64,000 nucleotides of DNA, taken from NCBI RefSeq assembly GCF_900114245.1, contig NZ_FOSK01000005.1, forward strand, positions 332,993-396,992, read 5' to 3'. The position numbers were made by a program, and so were the translations under genes. The stretch is from Pseudovibrio ascidiaceicola (GTDB lineage: Bacteria > Pseudomonadota > Alphaproteobacteria > Rhizobiales > Stappiaceae). A model generated the notes under the pieces. It worked only from the letters and a program-made list of their open reading frames with translations. It was not told the DNA's origin and did no database searches. Of the stretch, positions 1-9,802 are shown piece after piece (within the stretch, counting starts at the first letter, position 1; every line of letters starts with the position of its first letter).

Positions 1-539
1 AACAGACTCCGCTGGATTTAGTCATCTCTAATGCAGGTATCACGGGGTCACATGAGGTTGATGGGGCCGTCGAGACGGCAGAGACAGCACATGCTCAGAT
101 TGCGACGAATCTTGGGGGAGCTGTCAATGTTTTGACAGCGGTCGCACCATATATGCAGCAGCGCAAAAGCGGTCGAATTGCATTGATCAGCTCCTTGGCA
201 GGAATGCAGCCGATATCTGATGGGCCTGCCTATGGGGCCTCAAAAGCGGGGGTGATCGCGTATGGTGAAGCGATGCGGGACCACCTTTATAAGTGGGGGG
301 TGTCGGTATCCGTGATCTGTCCGGGATATATTCTGACGCCGATGGCCGATCAGTTCAGAAGCTGGCGCCCTTATGAATACACAGCCGAGCAAGCTGCTGC
401 TTCAATCAAAAAAGCAGTTGCACGGAAAAAGGCATTTTATGCGTTCCCGTGGCAGCTGGCTCTGAGTATTCGTATTGGGAAACTGCTGCCGTGGAAATTG
501 CGTCGGTTGGCAAATCAGCGCTTCAATTATCAGCGCTGA
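1..539 (+). CDS. SDR-family oxidoreductase, 3' part only
   Basis: This is the C-terminal two thirds of a short-chain dehydrogenase/reductase; the gene enters from the left edge in frame 3, so its N-terminal nucleotide-binding motif is outside the window. Visible SDR signatures are the NAG motif near the edge (VISNAGITG), the catalytic serine strand (ALISSLAG) and the YGASK motif with catalytic Tyr and Lys. The C-terminal tail is basic and hydrophobic (FPWQLALSIRIGKLLPWKLRRL), like SDRs that act on lipid or long-chain keto substrates. It converges on the oxoamine synthase gene with an 17-base gap, so it is not in the same transcript. A role in reducing a 3-keto or amino-keto lipid made next door is possible but only an inference from position. 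Confidence 0.85.
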   Translation, partial: QTPLDLVISNAGITGSHEVDGAVETAETAHAQIATNLGGAVNVLTAVAPYMQQRKSGRIALISSLAGMQPISDGPAYGASKAGVIAYGEAMRDHLYKWGVSVSVICPGYILTPMADQFRSWRPYEYTAEQAAASIKKAVARKKAFYAFPWQLALSIRIGKLLPWKLRRLANQRFNYQR

Positions 540-556
540 TTTATTCGTCTTGTTTA

Positions 557-1918
557 CTAGGCTGACATAACTTGTTGAATTGAAATAGGATTACTATCGT
601 AATTCGCTATTTCATCATTCACCAGCTCGATCGCCTGATCCAGTTGCTCTTCTGTATGTTCTGAGGTGATGAAGAAGCGCAGACGAGCTGATTTTTCTGG
701 AACTGCCGGATAGATAATTGGCAATACATTGAGCCCACGATCAAGCAGGCGCGCAGCCAAAACAGTTGCCTTCAAAGAGTCGCCCATCATGATCGGGACA
801 ACCGCGCAGCCTTGACTGACACCAGTATCAAGACCTGCGGTCTGAGCCTTTTCAAGGAAATATTGCCCGTTTGACTGTGCTGCCTGTACCCGGTGAGGCT
901 CTGCTTCCATCAAACGGATGGCCTCACAAACCGCAGCTGCGATTGGGGGCGCAATACCAACACTGAACACGAAGCCAGAAGCTGTGAGTTTGAGGTAGTC
1001 AACCAAATCACTACAGCCTGCGATGTAACCGCCGCACCCTGCCAATGTTTTGGAAAACGTGCCCATCCAGATATCGACATCTCTTGGGTCAACCTGAAAA
1101 TGCTCGGCGAGGCCGCGGCCTGTCTCTCCGAGAATGCCGATAGAGTGCGCCTCATCGACCATGAGCCAGGCACCGTATTTCTTTTTAATCTCAATCAGAC
1201 GTGGAAGATCCGGATAGTCTCCGTCCATCGAGTAAACGCCTTCAACCACGATCAGTGTACGTGGATGTTTATGGGCGCGGAGCTCCAGAATGTTTTCCAG
1301 AGCCTCAAAATTGTTATGAGGGAAGGACTGGCGAACAGCACCGGAGAGCTTTGCTCCCGTGACGATGCTGTTGTGAATGTAGCTGTCGTGAATGATCAAG
1401 TCATCCGGCTGCATCAGTTGGCCGATGCTGGTGACGTTGGTTGCATGGCCACTGACAAAAGCGACAGAACTTTCAACGCCGTGCATCCGAGCAATGAGCT
1501 CTTCCAGCTCAGTATGAATCACGCGCTCGCCAGCAACAACCCGGCTGGCACTGGCTGAAATGCCATAGTGGTCGACAGCTGTTTTGGCAGCTTCCTGAAC
1601 CTTCTCGTGCCCATTCAGACCCAGATAATCGTAGGAGGAGAAATTAAGATAAGTTTCTCCGTCAATCAGCGTCGTTGCCCCAGCACGTGCGTCATGGGCA
1701 CGGAAAAAAGGATTGTTGATCTGCAACAGATCAGCTGCTGCCTTCTGAAGGCGAATTTCCTTAAACCCCGGAAGGTCTGCAAATTTGGGAGCGATTGCTT
1801 CAGCAGCTTGAGGTTTTGTAGCCTTTTGCTTTGGAAGCGCAGACTTTGAGCGCCTGACAGCGCTCAAAGCATTCAATCGATCATCTTTGCTTAGTTTTTT
1901 CTTGTCTGATTTGGCCAT
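557..1918 (-). CDS. Alpha-oxoamine synthase (AONS/serine palmitoyltransferase-like PLP enzyme)
   Basis: A 453-residue fold-type I PLP enzyme of the alpha-oxoamine synthase family, which condenses an amino acid with an acyl thioester, with loss of CO2, to give an alpha-amino ketone. The PLP-binding aspartate motif VDEAHS is at about 255-258 and the Schiff-base lysine in GTFSKTLAG at about 290. Compared with BioF (about 390 residues) it has a lysine-rich N-terminal extension of some 60-90 residues. Its start codon shares one base with the PKS stop (TAATG), so it is translationally coupled to the PKS. The PKS has no thioesterase, and related enzymes (Fum8, PigH/RedN, SxtA) release polyketide or acyl chains in this way. 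BioF itself is unlikely given the partner. The amino acid substrate cannot be read from the sequence. Confidence 0.92.
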   Translation of the reverse strand: MAKSDKKKLSKDDRLNALSAVRRSKSALPKQKATKPQAAEAIAPKFADLPGFKEIRLQKAAADLLQINNPFFRAHDARAGATTLIDGETYLNFSSYDYLGLNGHEKVQEAAKTAVDHYGISASASRVVAGERVIHTELEELIARMHGVESSVAFVSGHATNVTSIGQLMQPDDLIIHDSYIHNSIVTGAKLSGAVRQSFPHNNFEALENILELRAHKHPRTLIVVEGVYSMDGDYPDLPRLIEIKKKYGAWLMVDEAHSIGILGETGRGLAEHFQVDPRDVDIWMGTFSKTLAGCGGYIAGCSDLVDYLKLTASGFVFSVGIAPPIAAAVCEAIRLMEAEPHRVQAAQSNGQYFLEKAQTAGLDTGVSQGCAVVPIMMGDSLKATVLAARLLDRGLNVLPIIYPAVPEKSARLRFFITSEHTEEQLDQAIELVNDEIANYDSNPISIQQVMSA

Positions 1919-4900
1919 TAATTCAAAAGTCTTGCAGTTTTGTCCTGATGAGTATCGAGGATTTCGCGAACAGTTGATTTTTGAGCGTCATCCAGATCAT
2001 CGGAAAGGTGTTGGCTGGCAAGAACGCTGTGAGATCCCTCCTCAGCAGAAGCCTCTCCACCCTCGCGTTTGCGAAGTTTTTGTAGGATCTGTGCAGCAAA
2101 GTCATCCAAACACGTTCCGCCTGAGATAGATACCAGCGGAATCTCCAGATTGAAGCGTTTTTGAATTCCCATTCTGAGTTCCAGACCCATCAAGGAATCC
2201 ATTCCAAACTCCGCAAGTGGGCGTTGATGAGAGATGTCTTCTGCCGGAAGGCGGAGGATGCGTCCAATTTCACCGGCAAGGATATGAGCGACAATCTCTT
2301 TGGCCTCTGTATCCGACTTGCCCTCAATGAGAGACAGAATATCGGTAGAACCGTCGCTGTCTCCATCCGTATCACTTCGTCCCACGATTTCGCGGAAGAG
2401 AGGCTTGCTCAGCAATGATAGAGACTGGTGAGCTGCCGCCCATGCAAAACGGCCAATATGAACCACAGCGCCTGGCGCAGACCCATCATCCTGCTCCATG
2501 GCAAGCTTGAGGATATCCAGACCTTCACGAGCTTTAATGGTTGCCTCGCCCAGATGCCTGGACAGTTTATCGGAGACCTCAGCATTTCTGGCAAGGAAAC
2601 CCACATCGCCGATTGCACCCCAGCCGACAGCAATTGCTGGCTTGCCAGCTTTCCGTCGGGCTCTTGCAAGTCCTTCAAGATATCCGTTGGCGGCTACGTA
2701 ATGAGATTGACCTGGGTTCCCGATGAGAGTAGTTGCTGAGGAAAACAGGATAAACTGGTCCAGCTCGTCCTGGCGGGTTAACTCATCCAGCAGACTAGCG
2801 CCCTGAATTTTTGGTTCCAGAACTTTACGGAACCGTTTTTCATCCAGTTGTTGGATAATGCCATCATCCAACACCATCGCAGCATGGGTGATGCTCTTGA
2901 GTGGTGCGGACTGGCGCAGTTCGCTCAGCAAGCCGTGAACAGCTGTTCTATCCGTGACATCGCAGCTCACCGCGGAGACAGTTACGCCTTTTTCTGCCAA
3001 GGCCTCAAAAAGCTTTTCGTGTTGCTCGCTCACCTTTGCAGACCGGCTTGTCAGTGTAATGCGCCGTGCACCATTGTCAGCCAACCAGCGGCAGATTTCC
3101 AAGCCAAAGCCACCAAGACCACCGATCACCACATGATGACCATCCTGAGCGAACTTGAGAGAGGTGCGTTCCTGCGGAACCTTCACTTCCTCAGGCTTTG
3201 GCGGGGTAATCAGGATCTTGCCGATGTGTCCGGACCGTTGCATGAGCCGGAAGGCATCCTGCACATTACGCCCTTCAAACACGCGGTGAGGCAATGGTGT
3301 GAAAGTGCCGTCCTTAATCAGCTCAAAGACATCTTCAATGAGCTTGCGTGCCAGATCACTATCATGCAGCAGGATCTGATCCAGATCGATACCGAAGTAA
3401 GAAACATTGCGACGGAACGGACGCAAACCGATCTTGGTGTTGGCATAATAGTCTCGTTTGCCAAGCTCAAGGAAGCGGCCAAACGGGCGTACAATGTTGA
3501 TGCTTGCTTCCATCGCTTCGCCAGCAAGAGAGTTCAAGACTGAATGTACGCCTTTTCCATCGGTGAGTTCCATGACTTTGTCTGGGAACTGCAAACTGCG
3601 GGAATCAAGAATGTGATCAGCGCCGAGCAGGCGGAGGATCTCTCGTTTTTCTTCAGACCCGGCGGTTGCAATGACTCTTGCGCCGATATGCTTTGCAATT
3701 TGCAGTGCAGCAAGGCCAACGCCACCTGCGCCCCCGTGGATAAGGACCCACTGATCTTCTTTGAGTTCACCAAGATGGATGAGCGAGTAATAAGCGGTCA
3801 GGAATGCAACTGGGTAAGTCGCAGCAGAGACAAGATCCTGACTTTGGTCAAGTTTCGCCACTGCAAACTTTGGACAGGTTACATAGGAAGAGTATCCACC
3901 AGACGTAAATGCAACCACTTTGTCACCAACTGCCAGATCACCGGCATTCTTGCCAACACGTGTAACAGTACCTGAAATTTCCAAGCCGAGATTTGGTCCA
4001 CCATAGCCATCTTCAAGCGCTTCTTCTGGAAGCATGCCCAAAGTCCACATAACATCACGGAAGTTCAAACCAGTCGCGGCGACTTTAATCTCAACATGGT
4101 CCTCAGAGGGCTCAATACGTTGCTGCCCACGCCAGTTTAAATGGTTGAGGGAACCTGCCTCTGAGAAGTTCAGCTCAACATTCTCTGCAGGTTTCCAGGT
4201 GGATTGGCCAAACCCGGATTTAACACGCGAAACCACTCGGCTCTTTTGCGGCTGATGGAGTTCATTCTCCATGTTCTGGTAGAAAACAGCCTCCAAAATG
4301 TCAGAGGCAACGCCTTGGGCGCCTTTGTCGATGCAAACATCAAGGGCAAGTGGTGTCAGTTCAGGAGCTTCATTGCCAAGAACACGTGCAAAAGTCCATG
4401 CGGCACTCTGGGCTGGTGCTTCTTGCTCAGCGTTATGACCGCTGCCGCCTGGAGCAACAAGTGCGAGTTGACCAGCTAAGCCCGGATAAGCCTTTACGAG
4501 GCCAACACAAGTTGCACAGCGCTTCATGACCTGGTCGACAGGTGCGTCACCTGCCTCGGCCAGACCATACAAGTGAATGATGGTCTTCAGCTCAGCATCA
4601 AGGAAGGCAGAACCTGCAAGAGCGGACTTCCAGCCATTCGCTTCATTGAGGTCGAACTGGTCACTATCCGCATCCAGAACCTTGATGTTGCAGGAGGACA
4701 AGCGTTCATCATTCTGAATGGCCTGCGCAATTTCCTGTTCCAGCTTAGAATTACCCGCCAGAATGACCATAGCCTTGCTCTCAGGCAAATCGGCCGTTGG
4801 ATCAAGCTGCTGACTTACGTCTACAGGTTTTGCAGTCGCATTCAGCAAAACAATTGATGCACCTTCTTTGAGTGCCTCAATTGCGATTGGAGCATTAAAT

Positions 4901-7900
4901 GATGTTGAGGTAAACTGATCCAGCCAGTCATTGCTTGTTTTCAGCGGACCGACTGGATACTCGTCGGAAATTGAGCCGGCAAACCAGTCTTCAGACAAAC
5001 CAAAAGCAACATCATGGAAAACATCTGAAAGTGGCTCCATCGCAAGGAACTGACCGCCTTCTGTCAGTGATTGTCCGAGCTTTTCGAAAAGGTTTGCCTC
5101 GCTCTGACATGCTTCGTGAAGAAGACCGGATGATACAATTACATCGAATGGTCCCTGTTCTAACGCGGCATCCCAAGTGTGGTTACTGTCCAGATTGCTC
5201 GTATCAAATACAGCGATGTTTGGCTCATCCAGAACACTGGCAGACAAACGCGCGGCGCTTTTGTGATTGCTGTCAGCGATCGAAACCTTTGTTACTTGGC
5301 TAGGCAGTATCTGCTGAATATCTTTTGCCAGATTCAGCCCTGAGCCGCTTAGATCCAGTACATGAAGCGGTGTGTCTGTGTCCCAGTTTCCAAGCGCGGT
5401 TCTGAGCCATTCAGAGATGCTTTGGCTGCGTATTTGTGCTTCCGGAGAGGAGTACCAGTATTGCTCGAGCATCGCACTGGAATGTTCGAAACCGTTGTCC
5501 TGAAAACTATCATGGTCAAGGCTATCGAGAACGAATTTGCGTGTGGTTGCAAGAATGGTTGCAGCAGCGATATCTTGCGGGCTTTCTTCCAGTACACTCT
5601 CAACCAGCAGATCGAAATCAGGAAGCTCAAAATCGCTGTTCAATTCAAAGCGGTTTATCCCACATTCTGTCGCGGCCCCGGCTTCCTGAAGGATCGTCAA
5701 AAGAGTGACGAAATACCGACGATGATTATTTGGTAAGTCCTCAACAGAAACAGTCTGTTCGCCATCCGCAAACTTTGAGATAATATCAAATGCTGTTCGT
5801 TGAGCTGCCGCATTGAGTAGCAAATACGCTTCACGCTCAGCTTCATCTTCAACAGTACGGAACTTTTCAGCAACGTAGTCTTCAATTGCCGGGAAGCTAT
5901 GGTTGAGTTTAGCAACTGTGGTTGCAGGGTTCCGCTGCAGTTCTGCTTCGACGCGATAGATCAGGTCAGACGGGTTATCTTTACGACCCAGTTCGGTTGC
6001 ACGGAAGCGGCCTCCGGAAATCGCAATAATGACGTTGTCATCTTCATCGAAAATCTGGAAATCTGCCAAAATAGAGAGTTCAGAGGCACGCTTTACCTGA
6101 ATTCGAACATATGCTGGAGATGTGCCTGTTTGATACTGGCGAACCTTATCAAAGAAAATTGGAACATAGGCTTTTGGGCGACTGTTTTGGGATGTTGTCT
6201 CTCTGAACAGGGAGAGCAGGCCATGGAAACATCCATCAAGTTCAGCTGGATGAATGCCGAAGGATGAAACCTGCTCGTCATCTTCAAGTGCAGACAGGTG
6301 GACGATAAATGTACCCGCATCTACCTGAGAGACGTTTTGAGTGCGTTGGAAACGTGGCCCAAATTCAAGTCCGTATGTGAGTGCCGCCGTGTAAATCTCC
6401 TCACCTGTGTTGATGAGTTGCGCTGATTCAAAGTTGAGTTGAATGTTTGGTGCAGGAGTTTCCAGTTTTGCAACTCTGCCTACGGCATGCAGCGTCCAAT
6501 CATCCCCACTCAGCCGCATACGGCTGGAAATTTTAACAGTCCCTGTTTCCTCAGAGATTTCGGTTTGAACTTCGGTCAGATATTCGTCGCTTAATACGAG
6601 TGCCTGCAAAATATCCATAGACCGCAGCTCTACTGCGTTACTTCCATAAAGAGTGGAACCGGCAGCAAGAGCCATTTCAACATAGCCTGCGCCGGGAAAA
6701 ATCATTTGTCCGTTGATGACATGATCTTCCAAGAATGGAACTGTAAAGCGGTCCAGATGAGTGGTCCAAACGTTATAGGTAGCGTTCGGACGCCAACCTA
6801 AAAGCGGATGATCTCCACCCCTGAATATGCCCATATTGGCTTCGTCGCTATTCTCAAAGCGGAAGCTTTTATTCTGCCATGGGAGTGGGACCAGATTAAC
6901 CAGCTCATCCGGGTTCTTTCCAAAGAGTTTATCCGTATCAACATTGATGCCAGCAATAAATGCACGAGCGACGAGGTTGATAACAGGATCTGTCCCACCA
7001 AGTTGTTCGTTCGAAAGGCTGGAAAGAACAGATCCTTTCCCGCCTTTTTCGGCAGCAACCTGGCGTAAGTAGCTCTGCAGAATTGGCTTTGGACCAATCT
7101 CAATAATCGTTTCAGCACCAAGATCAAGGGCTGTCGCAACGGCCTTGGAGAACAATACTGGCTTGCGAAGATTCCGCCACCAATAGTCCGCATTGAGATC
7201 CTTGCCATCTGAGATTGCGCCGGAAACCGTAGAAATAAATGGAACCTGCGTAGATGTCGCGGTCACAGTCCCGACAGCGTTACGGAATGGATGCTCAACG
7301 GGCTCAATAAGCTGGCTGTGAAATGGGTAATTCAGCGCAACTTTTCTGAAGGCGACATGATTGGCCCGTGCAAACTTTGCAAACCCGTCAACGTCTTCTT
7401 TTGTGCCAGATAGGCTGACAGATTTCGGACTGTTCTCTGCCGCGACTTCAAGGGAGTCAAATCCACTTTTAGAGACAAGCTGTCGGGCTTCATCAGCGGG
7501 GAGGACGAGCGCTGCCATGGTCCCATGGCCTGCAACGACTTCCTGTTCTGCTGACCGGTGATAGACCAGCGCTACAGCAGCGTCCAACGTGAGAGCACCC
7601 GCGACATGTGCTGCTGCAACTTCGCCGATACTGTGACCCAGAACCATGTCTGGTTTTAATGCGTAATCTTCAAGGGCCTGACAAAGAGCAATCTGGACTG
7701 CGAACAACAGTGGCTGCGCAATGCTCGTCTTTTTAAGAGCATCTTCAAGTGTCTCACTGAACAGTTCGGTTTTTAGGGACCAACCAGAAAGGTTTGTGAA
7801 GAGCTCATCAACCTTCTCAAAAGCAACTTTGAAGGTTTGGTTTGCAGCATAGGCGTCTCGGCCCATTCCAGCCCATTGCGCCCCGTTACCAGAAAACGCG

Positions 7901-9498
7901 AAGGCGCACTTGCCCAGACTTGTTGCTTTATTGGAGTAAATGACGTTTGCATTTTTCTGACCAGATGCAAAGTCAGACAAGGTCGTTTTAAGAGCTTCAA
8001 CATCAGTGCCAGAAAACACTGCTTTTTCCGGAAAAATTCGTTTGCGATGAAAAGCTGCTGCACAAATCTTCAGTTTGCTTTGCTCTGTCAGAACCCCATC
8101 ACGCGCATAACCGCTTGCAAGCTCAACCAGCGCTTCCTTTGTTGGCGCTGATAAGAACAATGAGCTTGCGACCTTCGGCTGAGTGAGTTGTGCGACATTA
8201 TCTGTCTTGATTTCTGGGTCTTTGAGGATGACGTGTGCATTCGTTCCGCCAAAGCCAAATGAGTTCACCCCGGCAAACCTTGGGTTCTCCCCACGTGGCA
8301 GCTCCACACCTTCGCTTGCGACTTGAATGTTAAGTGCGTCGAAGTCGATATCTGGGTTCGGTTCGTTAAAGTGAAGACTTGCCGGGAAATGGTCATTCTG
8401 AAGCGCTAGTACTGACTTCGCCAGACCGACAAGTCCTGAAGCTGGTTCCAGATGACCTACATTGGTTTTGACTGAGCCAATTGGGAGCGGTGCGCGTCGT
8501 TTCTGCGCAATAGTACGACCGATTGACCCGGCTTCTGCTGGATCGCCGACACGGGTTCCGGTGCCATGCGCTTCGACAAATGCAAGCTGATTAGGGTCGA
8601 TTCCATGTGCCTTGTAGACACGATCGAGAAGGTTTGCCTGTTCTACATCTGATGGAAGCGACATGCCTACGGTACGACCATCTGAATTTACGTCGACTGC
8701 AACAATATCAGCATGAGACCGCTGCCCTTTCCAGCGTGGAGCATCTTTCCTTTTTATGACAAGTGCAACGCCGCCTTCAGAGCGAACATAACCATTCCCA
8801 TTCGCGTCAAAGGCTTTGCACTGCCCATCTGGAGACAGCATAGTTGCCTGTGCGAAGCCTACGAAGGGAAATGGGCTGGCAAGTACGTTGACACCTGCGA
8901 CGATGGCGCAGTCAATTCTGCCAGAGTTTAACGCACGGTAAGCTTCGTGGAGTGCAACCAGAGAAGACGAACAAGCGGTGTCGACAGTAAAACTTGGGCC
9001 TTTAAGGTCGAAAATGTAAGAAAGGCGGTTTGAAATAATAGAAAGTGTATTGCCAGTCATAAAGTGACCGGTCGCTACATTAGGATCGAACAGGCTTTCG
9101 TTGGCATAATCCAGCGCAGATGCCCCAACATAGACGCCTACATGATCACCGGCTATGGTGTCTGGTGAGATGCCTGCGTCTTCAATCGCTTCCCAAGTGA
9201 GCTGTAATAAGATACGTTGCTGAGGATCCATTTGCTCGGCTTCTCGCGGAGAAATGCCAAAAGCGGTGGGATCAAAGTCCCATAGATTGTCGAGAACACC
9301 TGCTTTAAAAGTATATGCCTTGCCTGCCTCTGAAGTACGTGGATGCAGATATCTGAAGTGTGACCAGCGATCAGAAGGAATTTCGGAAATGCTGTTCTGT
9401 CCTGATTTCAGCAGATGCCATAGTGCTTCTTTGTTGGAAGCTCCGGGTACACGAACTGATAGACCTACAATTTCCAACACGCAGCAAAACTCACTCAA
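1918..9498 (-). CDS. Type I polyketide synthase, single fully reducing module (KS-AT-DH-MT-ER-KR-ACP)
   Basis: A 2526-residue multidomain PKS. Domains in order: KS about 8-430 (Cys176 in DTACSSSL, His311 in HGTGT, His349 in NVGHLEP); AT about 530-830 (Ser623 in GHSIGE; YPFHS at 724-728, nearer the malonyl HAFH than the methylmalonyl YASH pattern); DH about 895-1180 (His926 in HVINGQMIFP, Asp1088 in ELDGCFHG); a methyltransferase-like region about 1340-1550 with degraded motif I (VLDLSGSG); ER about 1790-2095 (HGGAGGVG); KR about 2120-2300 (GGLGGFG, LDD at 2210, Tyr2267, Asn2271; B-type); ACP with Ser2435 in GMDSLMG. There is no thioesterase or docking domain, which suggests iterative chain building with release by the coupled oxoamine synthase. 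The given start is TTG; GTG at 9480 or TTG at 9477 (7-8 codons in, just before the conserved EIVGLSVR) are equally possible and have a GAGTGAG upstream. Confidence 0.93.
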   Translation of the reverse strand: MSEFCCVLEIVGLSVRVPGASNKEALWHLLKSGQNSISEIPSDRWSHFRYLHPRTSEAGKAYTFKAGVLDNLWDFDPTAFGISPREAEQMDPQQRILLQLTWEAIEDAGISPDTIAGDHVGVYVGASALDYANESLFDPNVATGHFMTGNTLSIISNRLSYIFDLKGPSFTVDTACSSSLVALHEAYRALNSGRIDCAIVAGVNVLASPFPFVGFAQATMLSPDGQCKAFDANGNGYVRSEGGVALVIKRKDAPRWKGQRSHADIVAVDVNSDGRTVGMSLPSDVEQANLLDRVYKAHGIDPNQLAFVEAHGTGTRVGDPAEAGSIGRTIAQKRRAPLPIGSVKTNVGHLEPASGLVGLAKSVLALQNDHFPASLHFNEPNPDIDFDALNIQVASEGVELPRGENPRFAGVNSFGFGGTNAHVILKDPEIKTDNVAQLTQPKVASSLFLSAPTKEALVELASGYARDGVLTEQSKLKICAAAFHRKRIFPEKAVFSGTDVEALKTTLSDFASGQKNANVIYSNKATSLGKCAFAFSGNGAQWAGMGRDAYAANQTFKVAFEKVDELFTNLSGWSLKTELFSETLEDALKKTSIAQPLLFAVQIALCQALEDYALKPDMVLGHSIGEVAAAHVAGALTLDAAVALVYHRSAEQEVVAGHGTMAALVLPADEARQLVSKSGFDSLEVAAENSPKSVSLSGTKEDVDGFAKFARANHVAFRKVALNYPFHSQLIEPVEHPFRNAVGTVTATSTQVPFISTVSGAISDGKDLNADYWWRNLRKPVLFSKAVATALDLGAETIIEIGPKPILQSYLRQVAAEKGGKGSVLSSLSNEQLGGTDPVINLVARAFIAGINVDTDKLFGKNPDELVNLVPLPWQNKSFRFENSDEANMGIFRGGDHPLLGWRPNATYNVWTTHLDRFTVPFLEDHVINGQMIFPGAGYVEMALAAGSTLYGSNAVELRSMDILQALVLSDEYLTEVQTEISEETGTVKISSRMRLSGDDWTLHAVGRVAKLETPAPNIQLNFESAQLINTGEEIYTAALTYGLEFGPRFQRTQNVSQVDAGTFIVHLSALEDDEQVSSFGIHPAELDGCFHGLLSLFRETTSQNSRPKAYVPIFFDKVRQYQTGTSPAYVRIQVKRASELSILADFQIFDEDDNVIIAISGGRFRATELGRKDNPSDLIYRVEAELQRNPATTVAKLNHSFPAIEDYVAEKFRTVEDEAEREAYLLLNAAAQRTAFDIISKFADGEQTVSVEDLPNNHRRYFVTLLTILQEAGAATECGINRFELNSDFELPDFDLLVESVLEESPQDIAAATILATTRKFVLDSLDHDSFQDNGFEHSSAMLEQYWYSSPEAQIRSQSISEWLRTALGNWDTDTPLHVLDLSGSGLNLAKDIQQILPSQVTKVSIADSNHKSAARLSASVLDEPNIAVFDTSNLDSNHTWDAALEQGPFDVIVSSGLLHEACQSEANLFEKLGQSLTEGGQFLAMEPLSDVFHDVAFGLSEDWFAGSISDEYPVGPLKTSNDWLDQFTSTSFNAPIAIEALKEGASIVLLNATAKPVDVSQQLDPTADLPESKAMVILAGNSKLEQEIAQAIQNDERLSSCNIKVLDADSDQFDLNEANGWKSALAGSAFLDAELKTIIHLYGLAEAGDAPVDQVMKRCATCVGLVKAYPGLAGQLALVAPGGSGHNAEQEAPAQSAAWTFARVLGNEAPELTPLALDVCIDKGAQGVASDILEAVFYQNMENELHQPQKSRVVSRVKSGFGQSTWKPAENVELNFSEAGSLNHLNWRGQQRIEPSEDHVEIKVAATGLNFRDVMWTLGMLPEEALEDGYGGPNLGLEISGTVTRVGKNAGDLAVGDKVVAFTSGGYSSYVTCPKFAVAKLDQSQDLVSAATYPVAFLTAYYSLIHLGELKEDQWVLIHGGAGGVGLAALQIAKHIGARVIATAGSEEKREILRLLGADHILDSRSLQFPDKVMELTDGKGVHSVLNSLAGEAMEASINIVRPFGRFLELGKRDYYANTKIGLRPFRRNVSYFGIDLDQILLHDSDLARKLIEDVFELIKDGTFTPLPHRVFEGRNVQDAFRLMQRSGHIGKILITPPKPEEVKVPQERTSLKFAQDGHHVVIGGLGGFGLEICRWLADNGARRITLTSRSAKVSEQHEKLFEALAEKGVTVSAVSCDVTDRTAVHGLLSELRQSAPLKSITHAAMVLDDGIIQQLDEKRFRKVLEPKIQGASLLDELTRQDELDQFILFSSATTLIGNPGQSHYVAANGYLEGLARARRKAGKPAIAVGWGAIGDVGFLARNAEVSDKLSRHLGEATIKAREGLDILKLAMEQDDGSAPGAVVHIGRFAWAAAHQSLSLLSKPLFREIVGRSDTDGDSDGSTDILSLIEGKSDTEAKEIVAHILAGEIGRILRLPAEDISHQRPLAEFGMDSLMGLELRMGIQKRFNLEIPLVSISGGTCLDDFAAQILQKLRKREGGEASAEEGSHSVLASQHLSDDLDDAQKSTVREILDTHQDKTARLLN

Positions 9499-9802
9499 AC
9501 AGGGGTTAGCATCTAGAATTGTGATGCCTGTATTTAAACTTAAAGTTCCATATATAACCTAGACGCGAATGTACTTTCAAAAAAGAACGCATCAACAGAT
9601 ATTTTGATATCATTCAATATTGGGGAGGAGATTTCGTTTCTTCTAAATAAGTGGTCAGTTTGGTTATGTTGAATTTTATGAAAAAATGAACTGTCAGCTT
9701 TTTCTGTGTTGCTCTTTTTATAGATGAATTTAATTTAGCTTTTCTATATTTGGCGAGAATTTTATTTTCATCGTTTAACCGAAGGGAAGCTTTCTTGGGT
9801 TT
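9499..9802. other. Intergenic region upstream of the PKS
   Basis: About 300 bases without a gene, clearly AT-rich compared with the coding DNA on either side. It holds the candidate PKS promoter at 9552-9580 and, further upstream, a short symmetric stretch around GATATTTTGATATC near 9598-9611. The Fic gene ends at its right side on the same strand; no convincing terminator hairpin with a T-run was seen there. Confidence 0.6.
9552..9580 (-). promoter_or_regulatory. Candidate sigma-70-type promoter of the PKS-AOS operon
   Basis: Read on the minus strand, TTGAAA (9575-9580) is followed after exactly 17 bases by TTATAT (9552-9557). Spacing and hexamers fit a housekeeping promoter, and transcription would begin about 45-65 bases before the possible PKS starts. 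No experimental support. Confidence 0.45.

Noticed and set aside
893..1558. Plus-strand open frame of 221 codons opposite the oxoamine synthase
   Set aside because: Antisense shadow of a strongly conserved PLP enzyme; no start context or domain.
1..9498. Sphingolipid operon of the Caulobacter type
   Set aside because: An AOS and an SDR are present, but the acyl donor partner is a large PKS rather than a stand-alone ACP and acyl-ACP synthetase, and the SDR is on the opposite strand.
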